Shown: piece by piece, positions 25,791-35,526 of the stretch
Layout of the letters: every line of letters begins with the position of its first letter
Position numbering within the stretch: position 1 is the first letter of the stretch
From: Paenibacillus sp. GSMTC-2017
GTDB lineage: Bacteria > Bacillota > Bacilli > Paenibacillales > Paenibacillaceae
Direction of reading: 5' to 3'
NCBI RefSeq assembly: GCF_016019935.1
Contig: NZ_JAECMT010000001.1
Span: 1,306,774-1,370,773 of the forward strand
DNA length: 64,000 bases
Translations under genes and position numbers: made by a program
Notes under the pieces: model-generated
What the model was told of the DNA's origin: nothing
The model's database searches: none
Seen by the model: the letters and a program-made list of their open reading frames with translations, nothing else

Positions 25791-27623
25791 TCAGGTCTTT
25801 GTTGAAACAGGAAATTGTCGTTCGTGAAGCTTGAAATATCTCCCTTTTCTTTCTAATAATGACCTATGCTTGCCGTTCTCTACGATTTGACCATTTTCCA
25901 AAACGTAAATGTGATCCGCTTGTTGAATAGTTGATAAACGATGGGCTATAACAAGGCAAGTGCGACCTTTCAGCAATTTCGTTAATGCCCCTTGAATGAG
26001 TTGCTCCGATTCTGTATCGAGCGAAGCAGTAGCTTCATCTAATATTATGATGCTTGGATTTTTGAGTATTGCACGAGCAATGGAGATACGTTGCTTCTGA
26101 CCGCCTGATAATTTAATACCTCTTTCTCCGATCTGCGTCTTAAAACCGTCCTTAAAACCCTCTATAAAATCAAGCGCATTAGCAGCTTGTGCCGCAGAGA
26201 CAATTTCCGCTTCTGTTGCTTCTTGATAACCATATCGAATGTTCTCCTCAATAGAACCATTAAATAAGACGATATCTTGTGAAACGATTCCGACCTGACT
26301 TCTTAAAGAATCCAACATCACATCTCTTACATCGAAACCATCCACTGTAATACTACCTTTTTGTACATCATAGAACCTAGTAATGAGATGTGCAATTGTT
26401 GTTTTTCCTGAACCAGATGAACCAACAAGTGCCGTTATTTCTCCAGCTTTAAGCTCTAGATCAAAGTTCCTTAATATATCTACATCCTCAGTTCCTGGAT
26501 ATGAAAATGTAACATCACGGAATTGAATATGTCCTTTCGTTGGTGGAAGGGAAACAGCACGTTCATGATCAACTATCGTTGCCTTCGTATTCATAACTTC
26601 TAAGATACGTTCGTATGCGGCTGCTGCCTGTTGAATGGTATTCAATATTCGACTGAAGTGACGAACTGGATTTTGCAAAAGACGTAGATAAGCAATAAAA
26701 GCTACTATTGTCCCTACGGTCATAAGATCTTTCATCGCAAGCCACGCACCGAATACGAGAACGATTGCGAGCCCTACAAAATTGATAAAATCAATGATTG
26801 GCTCATAAGCAGCACGTAGCTTTACGACTTGTACATTTGCTTCCATGTTACGCTCAGTTTTCTTAGAAAAGCGTTCTGCTTCATATTCCTCCGCAGTAAA
26901 TGATTTAATAAGTCGAATACCTGTCAACGAGTTTTGAAGATGATCACTTACGTCAGCCAATGATTCCTGAACCTTTCGAAAAGAAGTACGAATTTTCTTC
27001 CCAAAAACTCTAGTCGTTACGATCATAAATGGGAATGTAGCAAGTAGCAACACTGTCAGCTTCCAGTCGATCCACAGCATATAGATTGCAATTGCAGTAA
27101 AAGTAAAGAAGTCTGTAAACAACTGAATCATGCTAGAAGAAATTAGTTGTTGCAGGACACTGACATCACTTGTCACCCTAGACATCAAATCGCCTGTTCT
27201 TGTACGATCATAATAAGCAACATCCAACCGTTGTAAATGACGGTAAAGATCGTTGCGAAGTTTAAAAAGCACCTTCTGCCCGATACCAGCCATCACAGAC
27301 GTGCTTAAATAACGCAATATGCCAAGCGCGATTGCCGCACCGATCACGCTCGCGCCAATTAAGAAAAGCTTATTAAAAAGACGATTTTCAATTACTGTAT
27401 CAATCGTATATTTAGTCAACTGCGGGATGACAAACTCCAGTAACGAAATGAATATAATGCAACTTAGGGCAACTGCTATTAACCGCCATTCCGTCCTCGC
27501 ATGTTGAATAACAAGGCGAAACATATCAAGGATGCTAGCTGGCTTCACCTTCTCCCCAGTTCCGAACCTACGTCCACCTGTCCCTCGGGAATAACCTGAA
27601 CCCCGATAGCCTCTTTCATTCAT
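25791..27623 (-). CDS. ABC exporter, ATPase fused to six-helix membrane domain
   Basis: 610 residues, MsbA/BmrA-type half-transporter that should act as a homodimer. Membrane domain about 35-335 with the loop YYDRTRTGDLMSRVTSDVSVLQQL. ATPase domain has Walker A GSSGSGKTT, signature LSGGQKQRIS, Walker B SIIILDEATASLD and an intact catalytic Glu. The N-terminus is Gly/Arg-rich (RGYRGSGYSRGTGGRRFG), which is unusual. It likely exports lipids or drugs. Single gene with its own terminator. Confidence 0.93.
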   Translation of the reverse strand: MNERGYRGSGYSRGTGGRRFGTGEKVKPASILDMFRLVIQHARTEWRLIAVALSCIIFISLLEFVIPQLTKYTIDTVIENRLFNKLFLIGASVIGAAIALGILRYLSTSVMAGIGQKVLFKLRNDLYRHLQRLDVAYYDRTRTGDLMSRVTSDVSVLQQLISSSMIQLFTDFFTFTAIAIYMLWIDWKLTVLLLATFPFMIVTTRVFGKKIRTSFRKVQESLADVSDHLQNSLTGIRLIKSFTAEEYEAERFSKKTERNMEANVQVVKLRAAYEPIIDFINFVGLAIVLVFGAWLAMKDLMTVGTIVAFIAYLRLLQNPVRHFSRILNTIQQAAAAYERILEVMNTKATIVDHERAVSLPPTKGHIQFRDVTFSYPGTEDVDILRNFDLELKAGEITALVGSSGSGKTTIAHLITRFYDVQKGSITVDGFDVRDVMLDSLRSQVGIVSQDIVLFNGSIEENIRYGYQEATEAEIVSAAQAANALDFIEGFKDGFKTQIGERGIKLSGGQKQRISIARAILKNPSIIILDEATASLDTESEQLIQGALTKLLKGRTCLVIAHRLSTIQQADHIYVLENGQIVENGKHRSLLERKGRYFKLHERQFPVSTKT

Positions 27624-27684
27624 CGTGTTAAACTCCTCCGTTACTTTCTCTGAATAGTCTTTTTTGCTCTACCCGTATATGAAT

Positions 27685-27720
27685 ACAAAAACGGTGAATG
27701 TCATAGAGACAAACACCGCC
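27685..27720 (-). terminator. Terminator of AEC carrier gene
   Basis: GGCGGTG-type stem against CACCG with inner GTC/GAC pairs, followed by TTTTTGTATTC on the minus strand. Confidence 0.7.
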
Positions 27721-27733
27721 TACACTATTTCAT

Positions 27734-28666
27734 TTATATATCAATCTGAAGGAAAAAGATAACTGCTGTAACGGTAACAACACTTATTAATGTCGATACA
27801 AAAACAGCCTGTGAAGCAAACTCTTTTTCATTATCGAACTCTACTGCAAGCAGTACGCTACTAAGTGAAGTCGGTACAGCCGAAGAAACGATAAGCGCAG
27901 CAGCAGTGAGCTTATCTAACCCCATCAGCCAAACGATGAGCAATGCGAGTGCTGGACCTGCAATTAAGCGTAGCACACCAGAAAGACTTACATCAATAAG
28001 CAAGGAACGATTGATCCGCCATTCCATACTACCGAGCTGAACACCTAATGTGATGAGTGCAGTTCCTATAAATGCGCTAGACAAATAGTTAATTGGCGTT
28101 TCAATTGGCTGAGGGATCGGCACATCGAACCCTCTAAGTAGAAATGCAAGCGGGATAATGTAGATGACTGGCATTGAAAGAATCGTCAGCCACATTTGCC
28201 GTTTGTCCGCCTTGTGCGCATTTACACTATATACGCCATATGTGTTTGGCAAAAACGATTGCGTAATCATAATGAGCACTTGAATTGCAAGTGTTTCCTT
28301 ATTGCCTGCGAACGCAAGCTGGTTAAGCGGTATCCCATAGTTTGCACTATTGTAAAACAATACACTATTCCGCATAGCACTTTTCATACTTGGGCTATAA
28401 CCTCTAGTACGAATAACCGCTTCTACTAAAATGTACTGGCCTACCATAAATATGACGAAAAACAACATTACTTTAACGATTAGGTTTCCCGAAATCGCGG
28501 TATTATAAATTAAATCGAACATGATAGCTGGGCTAAATAAATAAAAATTCAACTTTGACAACGTCTTAATATCTAGTGAAAACGCCTTGTGCAAAATAAT
28601 TCCGATCGCGGCCATTATAGCCATTGGTAGCACGTTCGTAACTAAGATATGAAGAAATATACTCAT
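27734..28666 (-). CDS. AEC-family transporter (auxin-efflux-carrier type)
   Basis: 310 residues with ten membrane helices in two five-helix halves. Family landmarks are FYNSANYGIPLNQLAF (crossover with NxxNYG) in the first half and SSAVPTSLSSVLLAVEF in the second. Relatives carry malate, malonate or auxin-like organic acids. No neighbour hints at the substrate. Its own terminator follows. Confidence 0.88.
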   Translation of the reverse strand: MSIFLHILVTNVLPMAIMAAIGIILHKAFSLDIKTLSKLNFYLFSPAIMFDLIYNTAISGNLIVKVMLFFVIFMVGQYILVEAVIRTRGYSPSMKSAMRNSVLFYNSANYGIPLNQLAFAGNKETLAIQVLIMITQSFLPNTYGVYSVNAHKADKRQMWLTILSMPVIYIIPLAFLLRGFDVPIPQPIETPINYLSSAFIGTALITLGVQLGSMEWRINRSLLIDVSLSGVLRLIAGPALALLIVWLMGLDKLTAAALIVSSAVPTSLSSVLLAVEFDNEKEFASQAVFVSTLISVVTVTAVIFFLQIDI

Positions 28667-28776
28667 GGCTGCATCTGCTTCTTTCCGTTAGAACTTGCGC
28701 TTAGGCACGCTAGTTTTTATTCTAACCCTGTACAGCCAACTCGTAAAGAACATAATATGGAAAATTTTGCAACCAA

Positions 28777-30615
28777 TCAACCCGCTTCAATCTTTTCGTG
28801 ATGACCTTGCGAATGTCTATAAAGCTCATCGTAGTAACCGCCTAATTTCAAAAGACTGGCATGAGTGCCCTCTTCTACAATTCGTCCTTTGCTCATAACG
28901 AGAATACGGTCTGCGCCCATAATCGTAGATAATCGGTGAGCGATTACGATCGTAGTACGATTTTGTGATACGAGAGTAAGAGCGTTCTGAATCAATTGCT
29001 CCGTATGAGAGTCAAGATGAGCGCTTGCTTCATCAAGAATCAATACTTTCGGCTTAAACACAATAATTCTGGCAAAAGAGATCATCTGTCGCTCACCAGC
29101 TGACAAGCCGCTTCCCCGTTCGGACAACTCCGTATCATATCGATGGCGCAACTTTTGAATAATAGCGTCTGCCCCGACAAATTCGCATGCTGCAATGACT
29201 TCCTCACGACTAATCGTTTCGTCGAACATACGAACATTATCAATAATACTTCCGGAATACAAATATGGCTCCTGCTGAACAAGGCCAACGATCCGATGTA
29301 ATACAGCTTGCGGAATATCGCGAACATCGGTTCCGTCAATCCATATACTGCCTTCTTTCACATCATAAAATCGGCATAATAAACTAATCAACGAACTTTT
29401 ACCGGCACCGGTTGTGCCTACTACACCAATTAATTCGCCAGGACGTATATGTAAATCTAGATCACTAATGATTGGAATACCTTCCTCGTAATTAAAAGAG
29501 ATTTCGTTAAAATCAAGTTTTCCTTTCACTTTCTCTATCCTTAAGTCCCCACTTTTCTCCTCCTGATCCTTAATATCCGGCTTGCTGTCAAACACAGTCC
29601 ATATACGAGATATAGCTACAGTCGCTGATTGCAACGTATTCCATTGCTGTGTAATCGTATTGATCGGTTGGAAAAACTGCCTTATATACGTGATGAAAGC
29701 ATAAAGCACACCAAACTCCAAGTTTTTACCTAATACAGCGTACCCTCCAACCCATGTAACAAAAGCAATGGATAAATTGCTGAGTACATCAAATGTCCGC
29801 CCAAACACAACATTCGTCTTTATTTCGCGAATATTTGCTTTGAAATACGAACTGTTCCGTTCGTTAAATTGTTTCTGTTGCTCCTTCTGCTGATGAAATA
29901 CTTGGACAAGGTTCATCCCCGACAAATTTTCCGCTACAAAAGCTACCATTCGAGATAATCTTGTTCTAGCGAGTTGGTAAGTCGTTCTCATAAAAGAGCG
30001 AAAGCTGATCGCAATAAGCGAAATAATCGGCAATAAAATTAAGCAATACAAGGCAAGCGTCGTATCAAGCTGGAACATCATAACGATAATGAAGATAAGT
30101 GTAAGACCATCACGGAATAAGCTAAGCAACACTTGGTTAAAAAATTGATTCAGCGCCTCGGTATCGCTAGAGATATGCGTAATCAAACTACCACTCGACA
30201 TCCGATCAAAATATCGCATCGATTGCTTCATAATATGACTAAACATTTGTTTACGGATGGAAGCTACAATGTTTTGTCCGATATGTTGCAATAAATTGCT
30301 CTGCAAATACGTAAACAAGAAGCTCGATAATGATAATGCTAGATAAACGGCACATATGAGAAGTAAACTTCCATAATCATTTTTGCCTGCGAGTAAATTG
30401 TCATCAATCGCTACTTTCATTAAATAAGGCTGAAGCAGCTCAGATAAAATAGCGATAAGTGTACAGAGAAATACACCAATAAAACCTAATCTATGAAGTT
30501 TGATATGTCCTGATAAAGCTCGAAATGCCGAGATATAGGGTGGCTTCTGCTCTGATTGGTTTAAGTCAGCCTTTTGATCTGCTTGCCAATTATGAATCGC
30601 TTGTGCCGGTCGCAT
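28777..30615 (-). CDS. Heterodimeric ABC exporter subunit (canonical Walker B)
   Basis: 612 residues from the ATG at 30615, chosen for AGGAGGGG 7 bases upstream; the frame is open to 30654. Six-helix membrane domain (RYFDRMSSGSLITHISSDTEALNQF) and ATPase with Walker A GTTGAGKSS, altered signature LSAGERQMIS and intact catalytic Glu in VLILDEASAHLD. This is the BmrD/YheH-like half; the partner at 30590 has the complementary changes, as expected for a heterodimer with one working ATP site. Overlaps the partner by 26 bases. Confidence 0.92.
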   Translation of the reverse strand: MRPAQAIHNWQADQKADLNQSEQKPPYISAFRALSGHIKLHRLGFIGVFLCTLIAILSELLQPYLMKVAIDDNLLAGKNDYGSLLLICAVYLALSLSSFLFTYLQSNLLQHIGQNIVASIRKQMFSHIMKQSMRYFDRMSSGSLITHISSDTEALNQFFNQVLLSLFRDGLTLIFIIVMMFQLDTTLALYCLILLPIISLIAISFRSFMRTTYQLARTRLSRMVAFVAENLSGMNLVQVFHQQKEQQKQFNERNSSYFKANIREIKTNVVFGRTFDVLSNLSIAFVTWVGGYAVLGKNLEFGVLYAFITYIRQFFQPINTITQQWNTLQSATVAISRIWTVFDSKPDIKDQEEKSGDLRIEKVKGKLDFNEISFNYEEGIPIISDLDLHIRPGELIGVVGTTGAGKSSLISLLCRFYDVKEGSIWIDGTDVRDIPQAVLHRIVGLVQQEPYLYSGSIIDNVRMFDETISREEVIAACEFVGADAIIQKLRHRYDTELSERGSGLSAGERQMISFARIIVFKPKVLILDEASAHLDSHTEQLIQNALTLVSQNRTTIVIAHRLSTIMGADRILVMSKGRIVEEGTHASLLKLGGYYDELYRHSQGHHEKIEAG

Positions 30616-32353
30616 ACTGATTCCCCTCCTCTTGTATGGCGTGAAGCTCAGCATATAACCCCTGTTCCTTGATTAATTCGGAGTGGGTCCCGCGCTGTAC
30701 AATCACACCGTCATCAAGAACGATAATTTCATCAGCATGTTTAATTGCACTTATTCGATGCGCAATAATGATTGTTGTTTTCCCGCTCCGTTCTCTCTGG
30801 ATCGATTCAATAATATCGTTTTCCGTTACGGCATCTACCGCACTTACGCTATCATCAAGAATCATAATCGGAGCCTCTTTGATCAAACCACGCGCAAGAC
30901 TCGTTCGTTGACGTTGACCACCAGACAATGTTAAACCTCGTTCTCCAAGTCTCGTTTCAAAGTTACTTGGCAGATCGACGATATTATTGTAAATTTGTGC
31001 ATTGCGTGCTGCGGTCTCAACATTTGAAAAGTCAGTGTCTCGTTTAAAGAATGCAATATTTTCCCTGATGGTGGTGCTGAACAAGAAGCCATCTTGGGGG
31101 ACGTAGGCTATGCCGCCGCGCAAGCTTTCAAGTGTAAGTTCCCGAACATCCATCCCCCCGTACCATATTGAGTTTGGCGGTGGATCATACGTACGAAGCA
31201 ACAACTTCATCAAAGTTGTCTTCCCGCTCCCTGTTCGACCAATAATGCCGAACGTCTGGCCTTGGTTTATAACTAAATTAATATTTTTGAGTACATGATG
31301 TGAGGACTTACTGTAAGCGAAGGAGAGATTGTTAATCCGTATACTTGCTGTAGTTAGATCAATTGATTTTGCGTTTTCTAATTCGATGATGTCCGACTTC
31401 TGTGATAGTAACTCATTAAGTCTATGCAATGAAGCTTTGGAACGCTGAATTGTATTAATGACATTTCCAATTTGCTGTAAAGGGTTCATTAACATACGAA
31501 CGTAGAGTGTCAGAGCAACAAAATTACCAATCGTTATTTGTTTCATAATCGTCAAGTAACCGCCGAATGCTAAGGCGATAATTAATGCAATCGTACCTAA
31601 AAAAGGAATTAGCGCTTGAAAAAAAGATGAGACTCGTACTAGTCTAATTTGGTTGTCACGAATTTTTTCTACCGTATGACCAAACCTGCGCTCCATAATT
31701 TGTTCCACTGCAAACTTCTTTGTAACTCTAATTCCTCCGAATTGCTCCTCAGCCGTTTCCGTCATTTTACCTAATGCTTCTTGGACTTCAAGCGATCTTT
31801 TTCTAATGATAGGACCTAAGTAGACGACGATAAGTGGAATTAACAGAAGCGGGAACACAGAAGCCGCAATCAAATAATAAGGAATCCCACCCACGATCAT
31901 CATCGTAATTGCTGCAATTAGAAGCATGGTGGCATTAGCTGTTGAGTTAAATCCCATAGAAATTGATTCTCGTACGGAAGTTACATCATTCATAAAATAG
32001 TTCAGCAGCTTGCCGACCCCATTTTTCGAATAAAACTTCTCACTCATCCTTGTAAAATGACGAAACAAATCGCCTCTGACGAGATATTCAAACTTTCTTC
32101 CGACAAACATGACGAGATACATAGCTGTGCCGTTAAATAGTACATGCCCAACTCCAATAAGAAGAAGCAATAAGCTGTAATCGACTATTAAATCTTTTGT
32201 CAGATCTCCTAAGTGTAGCTTATCTGTAAATTGACCGAGCACTTTCGGGTAAAAAACGTTTATTAAATTAGAAACGAGATGGCAAAGCAATGAACACATA
32301 TATATAAACCACGTTTTTCGAAAAAAGTCGGCTAAAATGCGTGTTTGAGTCAA
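30590..32353 (-). CDS. Heterodimeric ABC exporter subunit (degenerate Walker B)
   Basis: 587 residues. Membrane domain has KFYSKNGVGKLLNYFMNDVTSVRES. The ATPase has Walker A GRTGSGKTT, normal signature LSGGQRQRTS, but Asp in place of the catalytic Glu (MILDDSVSAVD), the mark of the BmrC/YheI/TM287-type half. Together with 28777 it forms a drug or lipid exporter. Its ATG overlaps the padR stop by 4 bases, so all three genes are one operon and the PadR protein controls the pump. Confidence 0.93.
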   Translation of the reverse strand: MTQTRILADFFRKTWFIYMCSLLCHLVSNLINVFYPKVLGQFTDKLHLGDLTKDLIVDYSLLLLLIGVGHVLFNGTAMYLVMFVGRKFEYLVRGDLFRHFTRMSEKFYSKNGVGKLLNYFMNDVTSVRESISMGFNSTANATMLLIAAITMMIVGGIPYYLIAASVFPLLLIPLIVVYLGPIIRKRSLEVQEALGKMTETAEEQFGGIRVTKKFAVEQIMERRFGHTVEKIRDNQIRLVRVSSFFQALIPFLGTIALIIALAFGGYLTIMKQITIGNFVALTLYVRMLMNPLQQIGNVINTIQRSKASLHRLNELLSQKSDIIELENAKSIDLTTASIRINNLSFAYSKSSHHVLKNINLVINQGQTFGIIGRTGSGKTTLMKLLLRTYDPPPNSIWYGGMDVRELTLESLRGGIAYVPQDGFLFSTTIRENIAFFKRDTDFSNVETAARNAQIYNNIVDLPSNFETRLGERGLTLSGGQRQRTSLARGLIKEAPIMILDDSVSAVDAVTENDIIESIQRERSGKTTIIIAHRISAIKHADEIIVLDDGVIVQRGTHSELIKEQGLYAELHAIQEEGNQYATGTSDS

Positions 32354-32958
32354 TCATTAATCGCTTCCTTTCTATCCGATTCCGAAGTAATCTTACGAAG
32401 TGAATCATGTAGTTGACTAAGCAACTCCCTCAACTTCACCGCTTTGTCCACGTCCATTAGCGCGGCCCGCTCCGCAGCTTTTAGCAGATGCAGTAGTTCC
32501 TTCCCTTTTGGAGTCAGTCTTCGATTTCTTTTTACACCTTCTAACTCACCTTTTTCTTCGTCAAAATGGGTCCCTTCGCGTGAGTCTCTATCATCTCGTT
32601 GTTCGCAAGTTTCAGAAGGATCCGGTCGCTCATTCTCCTCTTCCAAATAAGCTCGACCATCTTCCGTAATCTGAAATATCTTCTTTCCATCCTGCTTATA
32701 GGCTTCAACGAAACCTTGATCTCTGAGCATCTGTAAAGTGGGGTAAATGGAGCCCGCACTTGGCTTATACGTGCCTCCAGACTGCTCCTCCAAAGCTTTC
32801 ATCATCTGGTAGCCATGCATATTCTCCCCTCCGAGCAGTTCAAGTAACGCGTACTTTACTCCGCCTCTGCTGAAGTATCGTCTACCTGACCCTCCCGTTT
32901 CTCTTTCATTCCCAAGATGAAGAAATAATCGCTCCTCTTGTTGCCATTGTCCGCTCAT
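32350..32958 (-). CDS. PadR-family transcriptional regulator
   Basis: 202 residues. The winged helix spans about 30-110: VKYALLELLGGENMHGYQMMKALEEQSGG, KPSAGSIYPTLQMLRDQGFVEAY, and the wing GKKIFQITEDGRAYLEE. A polar insert (ERPDPSETCEQRDDRDSRE) separates it from a C-terminal dimerising helix. PadR repressors commonly govern adjacent efflux genes and let go when drugs bind. Its own promoter carries a paired palindrome that is the likely operator. Translationally coupled to the exporter genes. Confidence 0.92.
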   Translation of the reverse strand: MSGQWQQEERLFLHLGNERETGGSGRRYFSRGGVKYALLELLGGENMHGYQMMKALEEQSGGTYKPSAGSIYPTLQMLRDQGFVEAYKQDGKKIFQITEDGRAYLEEENERPDPSETCEQRDDRDSREGTHFDEEKGELEGVKRNRRLTPKGKELLHLLKAAERAALMDVDKAVKLRELLSQLHDSLRKITSESDRKEAIND

Positions 32959-32974
32959 ACGGTTTCAACTCCCG

Positions 32975-33027
32975 TTAACGATATATCGTATTAACTGAAT
33001 CATAAGCGATATATCGTTAAATTTCAA
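32975..33027 (-). promoter_or_regulatory. padR promoter with paired operator palindromes
   Basis: Minus strand TTGAAA (33027-33022), 17 bases, TATGAT (33004-32999). Two copies of a CGATATATCG palindrome lie at 33007-33016 (in the spacer) and at about 32979-32988 (just past the start), inside a larger TTAACGATATATCG / CGATATATCGTTAA dyad at 32975-33020. The spacing fits two dimers locking the promoter. Confidence 0.8.
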
Positions 33028-33067
33028 TCATTATTTTCCAGTTTTACCTTCTTACCTTCGCAAAGCA

Positions 33068-33100
33068 AACTCCAGTAAATGGAGCCCATTTACTGGAGTT
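33068..33100 (-). terminator. Hairpin after aldo/keto reductase gene
   Basis: Near-perfect stem of about 15 bp (AACTCCAGTAAATGG against its complement) with a 3-base loop, 25 bases past the stop. The T run after it (TTTGCTTTG on the minus strand) is weak. Confidence 0.6.
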
Positions 33101-33124
33101 AAAGTAACTTCAGCTAACCGAGTG

Positions 33125-34099
33125 TTAAAATGATCCCCTCACCAAAGTGGGTTCATTCTCGATAATGCTGTCAATTCGTTGCAAAATATCGTCATTAAGG
33201 GCAATGCCCGAAGCTTTCACATTCTCTTCGATCTGCTCGGGGCGGCTTGCTCCGATTAACGCGCTGGATACATTGGATTGACGCAATATCCATGCAAGCG
33301 ACAATTGAGCAACTGTTATCTCAAGTTCAGAAGCGATAACTTTTAACTGCTCAACTTTAGCGAGCCTTTCCTCTGTAATTTTATTTTTGAAATTACTGTG
33401 ATTAGCCGCTCTCGAATTATCAGGCACAACACCTGTTGAACTATATTTCCCAGATAACAACCCTTGTGCCAATGGGGAAAATACGACTTGGCCGAATCCT
33501 TTTTGCTGACCGAGCGGAATGATTTCCTTCTCTATGTATCTTTCAAATAAATTATAAATAGGCTGATTGACTACAATACGGTCGAGCAAATATTTGTCCG
33601 CAATTGCGAAAGCTTCCGTTATTTGTGCTGTTGTCCACTCACTTACACCGATATACAATACCTTGCCTTGCCGAATCAGATCATCAAATGCTCGAAGCGT
33701 CTCTGCTAAAGGTGTGTTGTGGTCGAAGCGATGGCTGTACAAAATGTCTACATACTCTAATCCTAATCGCTTCAAACTCGCATTCGTAGATTCGATAACA
33801 TGTTTGCGAGATAACCCTCTGTCATTTGGACCTTCTCCAATCTTGCCGTACACCTTGGTCGCTAATACATACGATTCTCGTTGATATTCCCGCAACGTTT
33901 CTCCAACCACGATTTCTGCTTCACCTAAAGCGTACACATTTGCCGTATCGAAGAAATTAATGCCTAAATCGTACGCTTTATGAATCGATTTCACCGCATT
34001 TTCACGTTCCACATAACCACCGTACGTTAGCCAACTTCCCAAACTAATTTCACTTACTTTAAGGCCACTTGCACCTAATTGACGATATTGAACGGACAT
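33125..34099 (-). CDS. Aldo/keto reductase
   Basis: 324 residues, one (alpha/beta)8 barrel of the Kv-beta/YghZ-like group. Visible are SLGSWLTYGGYVERENAVKSI, the catalytic Asp and Tyr in FFDTANVYALGEAE, the Lys in LATKVYGK, and His in YSHRFD; NADPH-binding residues near LIGASRPEQIEENV. It follows ssuD by 118 bases and ends a five-gene run (LLM monooxygenase, binding protein, nitroreductase, SsuD, this). It could reduce the aldehyde or keto product released by desulfonation; that is inference. A relative lies at 59304. Confidence 0.9.
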   Translation of the reverse strand: MSVQYRQLGASGLKVSEISLGSWLTYGGYVERENAVKSIHKAYDLGINFFDTANVYALGEAEIVVGETLREYQRESYVLATKVYGKIGEGPNDRGLSRKHVIESTNASLKRLGLEYVDILYSHRFDHNTPLAETLRAFDDLIRQGKVLYIGVSEWTTAQITEAFAIADKYLLDRIVVNQPIYNLFERYIEKEIIPLGQQKGFGQVVFSPLAQGLLSGKYSSTGVVPDNSRAANHSNFKNKITEERLAKVEQLKVIASELEITVAQLSLAWILRQSNVSSALIGASRPEQIEENVKASGIALNDDILQRIDSIIENEPTLVRGSF

Positions 34100-34148
34100 T
34101 ATTAAACGCCTCCATTGATCGATTTTTGAATGCTAATATCCAACCTGC

Positions 34149-34161
34149 GGACATGATGTCC
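34149..34161. promoter_or_regulatory. Small dyad between ssuD-like and AKR genes
   Basis: GGACATGATGTCC is a 13-base palindrome within the 118-base gap, next to a GTGAT/ATCAC hairpin (34170-34181 region). It may be an operator or RNA processing hairpin. Confidence 0.25.
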
Positions 34162-34217
34162 TGTGGAGTGATGTTCTATCACTTCAAAATCTGCTAAATA
34201 GATTGAACGAAAAAATA

Positions 34218-35468
34218 TTATGAAAATGTAATCTCCGTCGATGAGATTGTTTTGTTCTCTAACTTGTTCTCTTGCTTGTGCTCAGACTTACGTTCAAGTT
34301 TTCGCTCCAACCATTTGCGCTTAAATACAGGTAACAAAGCTTTACCCGATATCGTCGCCTCCTCCAAATTAGGGTAACCAGACAAAATGAAAGAGGTTAC
34401 GCCAATATCGACGTATTCAAGGAGTCGATCAGCTACCTGATCAGGCGTACCAACAAACGCCATCGCGCCCCCACCTCTTACTTGTGCTAGACCAGCCCAG
34501 AAGTTAGGACCAATTACGAAATGGTTAGCCTCCGCGAGCTTCTTTAGTTCCGTCTGCCTTTGCTGCCCTGCGGAAAGATTATAAAATAATTGCCCTTCGA
34601 AACCTTGCTTGAGTACCGGATCGATGCGACTTACGATGCGATTCGCCGCCTCCCAAGCATCTTCCTCAGTGTCGCGAATAACGACCTGTGCACGCAAACC
34701 GTAGCGGATAAATCGATCAACCCCTTGCGATTCGCGCAGTTCCTGCCGATGATGTTCCACTTCGGCAATTTGTTCCTTAATCCAATCGAGTGGCTCTGCC
34801 CACATAAGATAGACGTCCGCAATTTCTGCTGCCGTCTTCTTGGCGGCTGGCGAGCTTCCGCCGAAATAAAATGGAGGATGCGGCCTTTGTATGGGAGGAG
34901 GATAACTGATCCCTCCCTCCAACTGAAAATATTTACCCTTATGATCGTATGGCGTAATATGTTTAAACGGCTCATGCGCGGCAAGTAGCTTGTTTCCTTG
35001 CTTCGTCGTTGAATTGATCCATAATTGTTTCACAATCTTTACATATTCCAACGTCCGCTCATAACGAGCATCTTTATCAAAAGCTAAAACATCGCCCATC
35101 GCTTTCATATCCGCAGGTGAGCTTCCTGTCACAATATTGATAAGTGCCCGACCACCTGTTACCTCATCCAGCGTCGCTCCCATCCTCGCGGCTAATGCCG
35201 GTGCGATTAAGCCAGGTCGCATCGCTACTAGAGGCTTAAATATTTTTGTATGTGCCGCAAGTGTCGCTCCTACGAGCCATGCGTCGAAACAATCGCCACC
35301 AGTCGGTATAAGGGCAAACGTATAACCTGCTTCTTCGACGGCTTGAGCAACCTTAATATTGTACGCACTATCAACAACCCTCTCCGACTGAACACCGATA
35401 TATGGTCCATCTCCTCTTGTTGGCATATACCAGCCAAACTCCGGTTCGATGTCCGTATTCAGGCTCAT
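34218..35468 (-). CDS. ssuD: SsuD-like FMNH2-dependent alkanesulfonate monooxygenase
   Basis: 416 residues, LLM-class TIM barrel. The N-terminal region (FGWYMPTRGDGPYIGVQ), ALIPTGGDCFDAWLVGATL with the conserved Cys, RPGLIAPALAARMGATLDEVTGGRALINIVTGSSP, and FYFGGSSPAAKKTAAE all follow SsuD. SsuD uses FMNH2 and O2 to split C-S bonds of sulfonates into sulfite and aldehyde. A Lys/Glu-rich tail (KRKWLERKLERKSEHKQENK) is added at the C-terminus. It needs a flavin reductase; candidates are the nitroreductase gene just upstream and SsuE at 60291. Confidence 0.9.
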   Translation of the reverse strand: MSLNTDIEPEFGWYMPTRGDGPYIGVQSERVVDSAYNIKVAQAVEEAGYTFALIPTGGDCFDAWLVGATLAAHTKIFKPLVAMRPGLIAPALAARMGATLDEVTGGRALINIVTGSSPADMKAMGDVLAFDKDARYERTLEYVKIVKQLWINSTTKQGNKLLAAHEPFKHITPYDHKGKYFQLEGGISYPPPIQRPHPPFYFGGSSPAAKKTAAEIADVYLMWAEPLDWIKEQIAEVEHHRQELRESQGVDRFIRYGLRAQVVIRDTEEDAWEAANRIVSRIDPVLKQGFEGQLFYNLSAGQQRQTELKKLAEANHFVIGPNFWAGLAQVRGGGAMAFVGTPDQVADRLLEYVDIGVTSFILSGYPNLEEATISGKALLPVFKRKWLERKLERKSEHKQENKLENKTISSTEITFS

Positions 35469-35526
35469 AATGACTCCCCCGTTCTAGCTACTTTAGTAAT
35501 TTCGCGATACTTTCCTCATCCTCATT

